Part shown: piece after piece, positions 60,834-64,000 of the stretch | How the letters are laid out: every line of letters starts with the position of its first letter | Position numbering within the stretch: the first letter of the stretch is position 1 | Program-made: the position numbers and the translations under genes | The notes under the pieces: model-generated | Database searches by the model: none | Told to the model about the DNA's origin: nothing | What the model saw: the letters and a program-made list of their open reading frames with translations, nothing else | Source of the DNA: Prostheceraeus crozeri | Lineage: Eukaryota; Platyhelminthes; Polycladida; Euryleptidae | DNA length: 64,000 nt | Direction: 5' to 3' | Assembly: GCA_907163375.1 (NCBI GenBank) | Contig: CAJQUW010012522.1 | Span: forward strand, 1-64,000

Positions 60834-61477
60834 ATTGAAAATGAAAAAGAAAGTCGAGATCAAACGCAAAAGGAAAGAATCAGCGAGACCAGCACCGATC
60901 AATCAGTCAAACACAGGATGGTATTGTTCGATTTGTGACGAGGACTGTGTAAAAGACATGCGGATGTGCATGTCTTGCGAAGAATATTTTCACGACGAAT
61001 GTATTGGCTTCACAAAATCCGACAATGAAACATTCATCTGCTGCGACTGTGATCCTACCTTTCACCAATAAGCTACTGTGACAGATTTTATGAGTAATAT
61101 TTTTACGTAATTTTTATTGCTTGTTTATGTGTAAATTTAGACCATAAGCACTGTTTCGGCACATTTTTAGTTGTTTTTATACCTCCTGACGTTTATGTAA
61201 ACAGAGAATGTTTTATAATGTCGTAGTTTTTCATTTAATTCAAATTTGGAAAGGGTGGCCATGTTGCCAGCACTTTTTTTTCGGTGTATTTTTTTTTAGC
61301 TTTTGCTAAAATCACTCTAGAGGAAAAACTAGGATGTCTGAAAAAAAATTACAAGAAAGATGTGAAACTATGGGTATTTTCTGATATTTTAGCAAAAGAA
61401 CGAAGAAAAAATATTCAATATTTTCGTCACAATATTGCTTTACATTAACTATGGCCATCTTGTACACAGTTACCTTA

Positions 61478-62095
61478 CTTTATATTTCATCATAATGTTA
61501 ACTGCATTTTCAAAGTCAATCAAATACAAGCAGATTGAAAGCAGATAATCAAAATAATGACCCAAACTGTCATTGATATAATAATCGCATTGACACCATA
61601 ATAGCACATGATTATCTCGCCTTCACAAGAAGGCTTTAAGCGGTCAACGAATTCTAAGTTCCAGAATAATAGAAGTTTATCTGGCGACAAAAGTTCTGTG
61701 ATGAACAATTTGATTACTGACTGAGTTGCGAAATGATTTGTCTGCGACGTGCAAACTTGATTTAAGGTGATTCACTGGAGTGAGATTTACTTCTTCACTT
61801 GCGAGGGAACTCCATTAATTTGCGACGTCAATTGCGAACTTTCTTCCCTACAGTTCAAACTGAGATCCCTTGAGTTTACATTGATGACCGCGAGCTGACC
61901 TATATGAGTCTGGAACAATGAGTTCACCAAACTTGTCATCAATTTTTCATTTTATTTCAGTGAGTGTCCTGTACAACGTCAATCAAAATTTGTCGCATGC
62001 CGGCAACATATCAAACAGTTATCCACGATCCACTGTCAAATGTTCGGGTAGTGGGCCCTAGTAATGGGAAGAAGACCGTTCCCACGCGAAGCTAG
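61478..62095. other. Non-coding sequence, no gene seen
   Basis: Mixed-composition sequence with TGCGA-rich words (61,725-61,840). It separates the pogo element from the second virus-like element. No domain was recognised. Confidence 0.5.
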
Positions 62096-62176
62096 AGAAG
62101 TTTAATTTTCTTCTTCTTATTCTTCTTCTTTAGAAACAAAAAATAAAAAAATTAAAAATAAATTTTTTTATTAAAA

Positions 62177-62958
62177 ATGAGTGAACTACCCCCATTAAAT
62201 AAAAAAAACTCAAATTTAATCATCATCCAAATTTATCTAATAAAGTTTTGTCAGTTATTTGTGGAAGATCAGGATGTGGTAAAACATATCTATTATTTAA
62301 AATTTTAACGACTCCAAATTTTTTGGATTATAACAATCTTATAATTTATACAACAACAGCAGAACAACCCGTCTATCAATTTTTAAAGTATGGATTTGAA
62401 AATAATCTTTAAAAAACAGCAATTGCTTCATTATTCAAAGAATATGAAAAATCTGAAGATGAAGAGGAAATAAGTTCGTGGTGTGAAGAAGCAGCAAAAA
62501 ATAATCAGTTAGTTGAATCTAATAAAAATAAACATATAAAGATACAATTAATAGATGATAGTGGTAATATGAAAGATCCTAGTAAACTAGATAAAAGAAT
62601 GAAACATTGTGTAATTTTTGATGATTGTGTTGATGATAGAAATCAGTCAGTACAGAGAAATTATTTTACAAGAGGTAGACATAACAACTGTAGTGTTTTT
62701 TATTTAACACACAGTATGTATTCATTAGACGGAAGTGTTATTAGAAAGAATGCAAATATATTTATACTATTTGAAATAAATGCAAGAAACTTAAGTGATT
62801 TGTTAAGAGATTTATGTGTAAGAAATAAAGATGAATTTAAACAATCGTATAACAATGCTTGGTCAAAAGATTATGGCTTCATTACAATTAATATTGATAA
62901 AAAATTCCTGATAGAGTTATCGAACAACTGTTCTCTGACTAGGCTTCGCCCCGACTGA
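62177..62958 (+). pseudogene. FtsK/A32-like packaging ATPase (fossil)
   Basis: CGRSGCGKTYLL is a Walker A loop and KHCVIFDDCV a Walker B strand. They are followed by FTRGRHNNCSVFYLTHSMYSL (with the sensor-like TH) and the RDLCVRNKDEFKQSYNNAW segment. This is the layout of genome-packaging ATPases of Polintons, adintoviruses and larger DNA viruses, which drive DNA into the capsid. The length (about 260 codons) is normal for the family. It converges on PolB with a 146-base gap. Confidence 0.8.
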
Positions 62959-63104
62959 AAGTCGATAGAAAATATTTTCGCGGAGTGATCGAATAATTTA
63001 TTTTTTTTCTAGACGGATTTAAATAATAATAAATAAACTTTATAAAGGTAAAGTAGTTATTCCATCAGGTAAAATTTTTCTTTTATCATCAAATGGATCT
63101 AATG

Positions 63105-64000
63105 CTATTTATGCTCCTCTTTTAAATACATTTTATGTTTCTTTGAATTAAGTCTATAATTACATGCTGTTTTTATTTCATTATTAAATAATGTATTCTT
63201 ATAATCTTGAAATGTTATTTGGTTAGCCACTGATGCCTTTGAAATTCCTTTTAATGTTTTATGTGTTTTAATATTACTAGTTGTGTTATAACAATAACAT
63301 TTAGATTTTAAAAATATAGCTTCTGTTATGAAATCTTCATTTCCTTCTACTTCATCTTTTACTTTACATAAATCAGAAGGATGAATGATATCTTTTATTT
63401 TATTAATTTCTTCATCAAGTGAAGAATTATACGGTATTGTTAATTCTAAGAAAACACTATCAGTATCTGTAAAGTGTAATTTATAGTTTTTGTCATAAGC
63501 AGGTGCTAAATAATCATATATAAATCTATACATAAATAGTTTAGCTAATTCTAATATAGTGAATCCAATAAAATTAAACTTATCATGTTTTACGCTGATT
63601 CGACGTAAATGTACAGCACATAGATTATCACTAAATCTAGTAGTTCTTTTATATGTAGGTTTCCTTGTTAAATTTTGAAACCTATCTCTATCATAAACTA
63701 TTTCAATATTTTGTCTATTACGCACATTTTCTAAAGTCTAGACATAAAATGCATTATTCATTAATTTAAAGAACACGTTTCCAAAATCATCTTTATTTCT
63801 TTTAGCTATTTTACGTTTTTCAATATTGAACTCTATATAATTTTTTAACCACCTAGATTTTTTATACACTAGTTTTCGATGTATTTTAGTGAGAATCATT
63901 CCATGATCTAAATACCAATCTAGCATTCTTCCTTCAACAACATACTTTCCTTTATTACTTTGTGTTAACATAAGTTTTTTTGTTGGTCTGTATTTCTTAG
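63105..64000 (-). pseudogene. PolB C-terminal part (fossil), continues off window
   Basis: On the minus strand, GRMLDWYLDHGMILTKIHRKLVYKK and a KLMNNAFY segment (Pol B region) are followed by HFTDTDSVFLEL (Pol C, DTDS). KGISKASVANQITFQDYKNTLFN near the end is the usual C-terminal block of protein-primed PolB from these elements. The exonuclease domain lies beyond 64,000. Confidence 0.85.

Larger units (their letters stand above)
55381..61071 (+). pseudogene. pogo transposase with C-terminal PHD finger
   Basis: An ATG at 55,381 opens MGQRCRSKGLRG. A TGA at 55,423 and a one-base shift near 55,470 lead into the long frame GMSVKKAAETYKIPRRMLRNHIKKG (Psq-type helix-turn-helix). Then come a CENP-B-type DNA-binding region (GRSWVDGFLERHPEIS) and the DDE domain: FNLDEKAC (first Asp), LLMFDGAACHLSP (second Asp) and THELQPLDRSVFRSF (third Asp). 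One shift near 56,155 and stops around 56,220-56,330 break the DDE core. The frame then runs openly to DKP at 56,930. After the inserted element it resumes with KMKKKVEIKRKRK, a likely nuclear signal. It ends in a PHD finger (WYCSICDEDC, MCMSC, HDEC, FICCDC; Cys4-His-Cys3) and a stop at 61,071. Confidence 0.85.
54380..61475 (+). mobile_element. pogo-type transposon with 25-bp perfect TIRs
   Basis: The first 25 bases (AGGTAACTGTGTACAAGATG and then GCCAT) are repeated exactly in reverse complement at 61,451-61,475. TA flanks both ends (54,378-54,379 and 61,476-61,477). A second AAGATGGCCATG just inside the left end may be an internal binding repeat. The element encodes a CENP-B/Tigger-like transposase with a C-terminal PHD finger. 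A 3.9-kb foreign element splits it; without that it would be about 3.2 kb. Perfect TIRs suggest a fairly recent insertion. Confidence 0.93.
62096..64000. mobile_element. Second virus-like element (edge), ATPase and PolB
   Basis: A sharp change to very AT-rich sequence occurs near 62,096. Within it a packaging ATPase (+) and a family B DNA polymerase (-) converge. Both are core genes of the Polinton/adintovirus group. The wording and base composition differ strongly from the 12-33 kb element, so it is a separate lineage. It runs past the window end. It looks broken, with about three breaks in what is visible. No terminal repeat was identified. Confidence 0.8.

Overview
The window is animal nuclear DNA, most likely from a marine invertebrate. 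It shows no operons or bacterial signals, an AT-rich background, canonical GT-AG splice sites, a phase 1-1 immunoglobulin-domain exon, and a dense layer of metazoan transposons (Tc1/mariner, pogo with a PHD finger, TTAA-type, hAT-like, two or three LINE families) plus two PolB-bearing virus-like elements. The word TAGGCCTA recurs, but I cannot name the species. Only one convincing host coding exon is visible (53,482-53,733, minus). Layout: 1-1,604 is an almost pure G tract with about 20 single T interruptions, possibly an assembly or sequencing artefact. 1,605-12,180 is gene-poor and holds one internally deleted mariner copy (2,798-3,363). About 12,187-32,800 is a large virus-like element of Polinton/adintovirus type. 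It is built as two long inverted arms around a 7-kb core. The core holds a family B DNA polymerase gene (minus, apparently spliced, with five short upstream exons) and remains of a convergent structural-type gene. Each arm runs inward from polyC-bearing subrepeats, to a TATA box, to modules with small hairpins, to a ~30-bp minisatellite in which most units carry AATAAA. The left arm has two GC-rich insertions that the right arm lacks. 32,960-45,700 is transposon graveyard: an RT fragment, a 1.3-kb TTAA element, a 2.6-kb TIR element containing smaller MITEs, a CR1/L2-like LINE cut by a palindromic MITE, and a hAT-like fragment. 45,741-52,881 is a three-level nest: a Tc1 element containing an antisense LINE, which itself contains a second Tc1 element with its own TIRs and TA duplication. 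54,380-61,475 is a pogo-type transposon with 25-bp perfect TIRs. Its transposase-PHD gene is split by a separate 3.9-kb element bounded by CCCAGTAAACAT ends and an ATT duplication. From about 62,096 to the window end lies the edge of a second, different virus-like element with a packaging ATPase and PolB facing each other. The most unusual signal is in the arms of the first element. Both arms carry a family of short hairpins with a fixed loop (ATAG read on the outward strand) and stems that differ in sequence but keep their pairing. They lie between an inward-facing TATA box and an inward-facing array of AATAAA signals. This layout suggests each arm is a structured transcription unit of its own. 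All identities come from reading the sequence and translations by eye; no database search was run.
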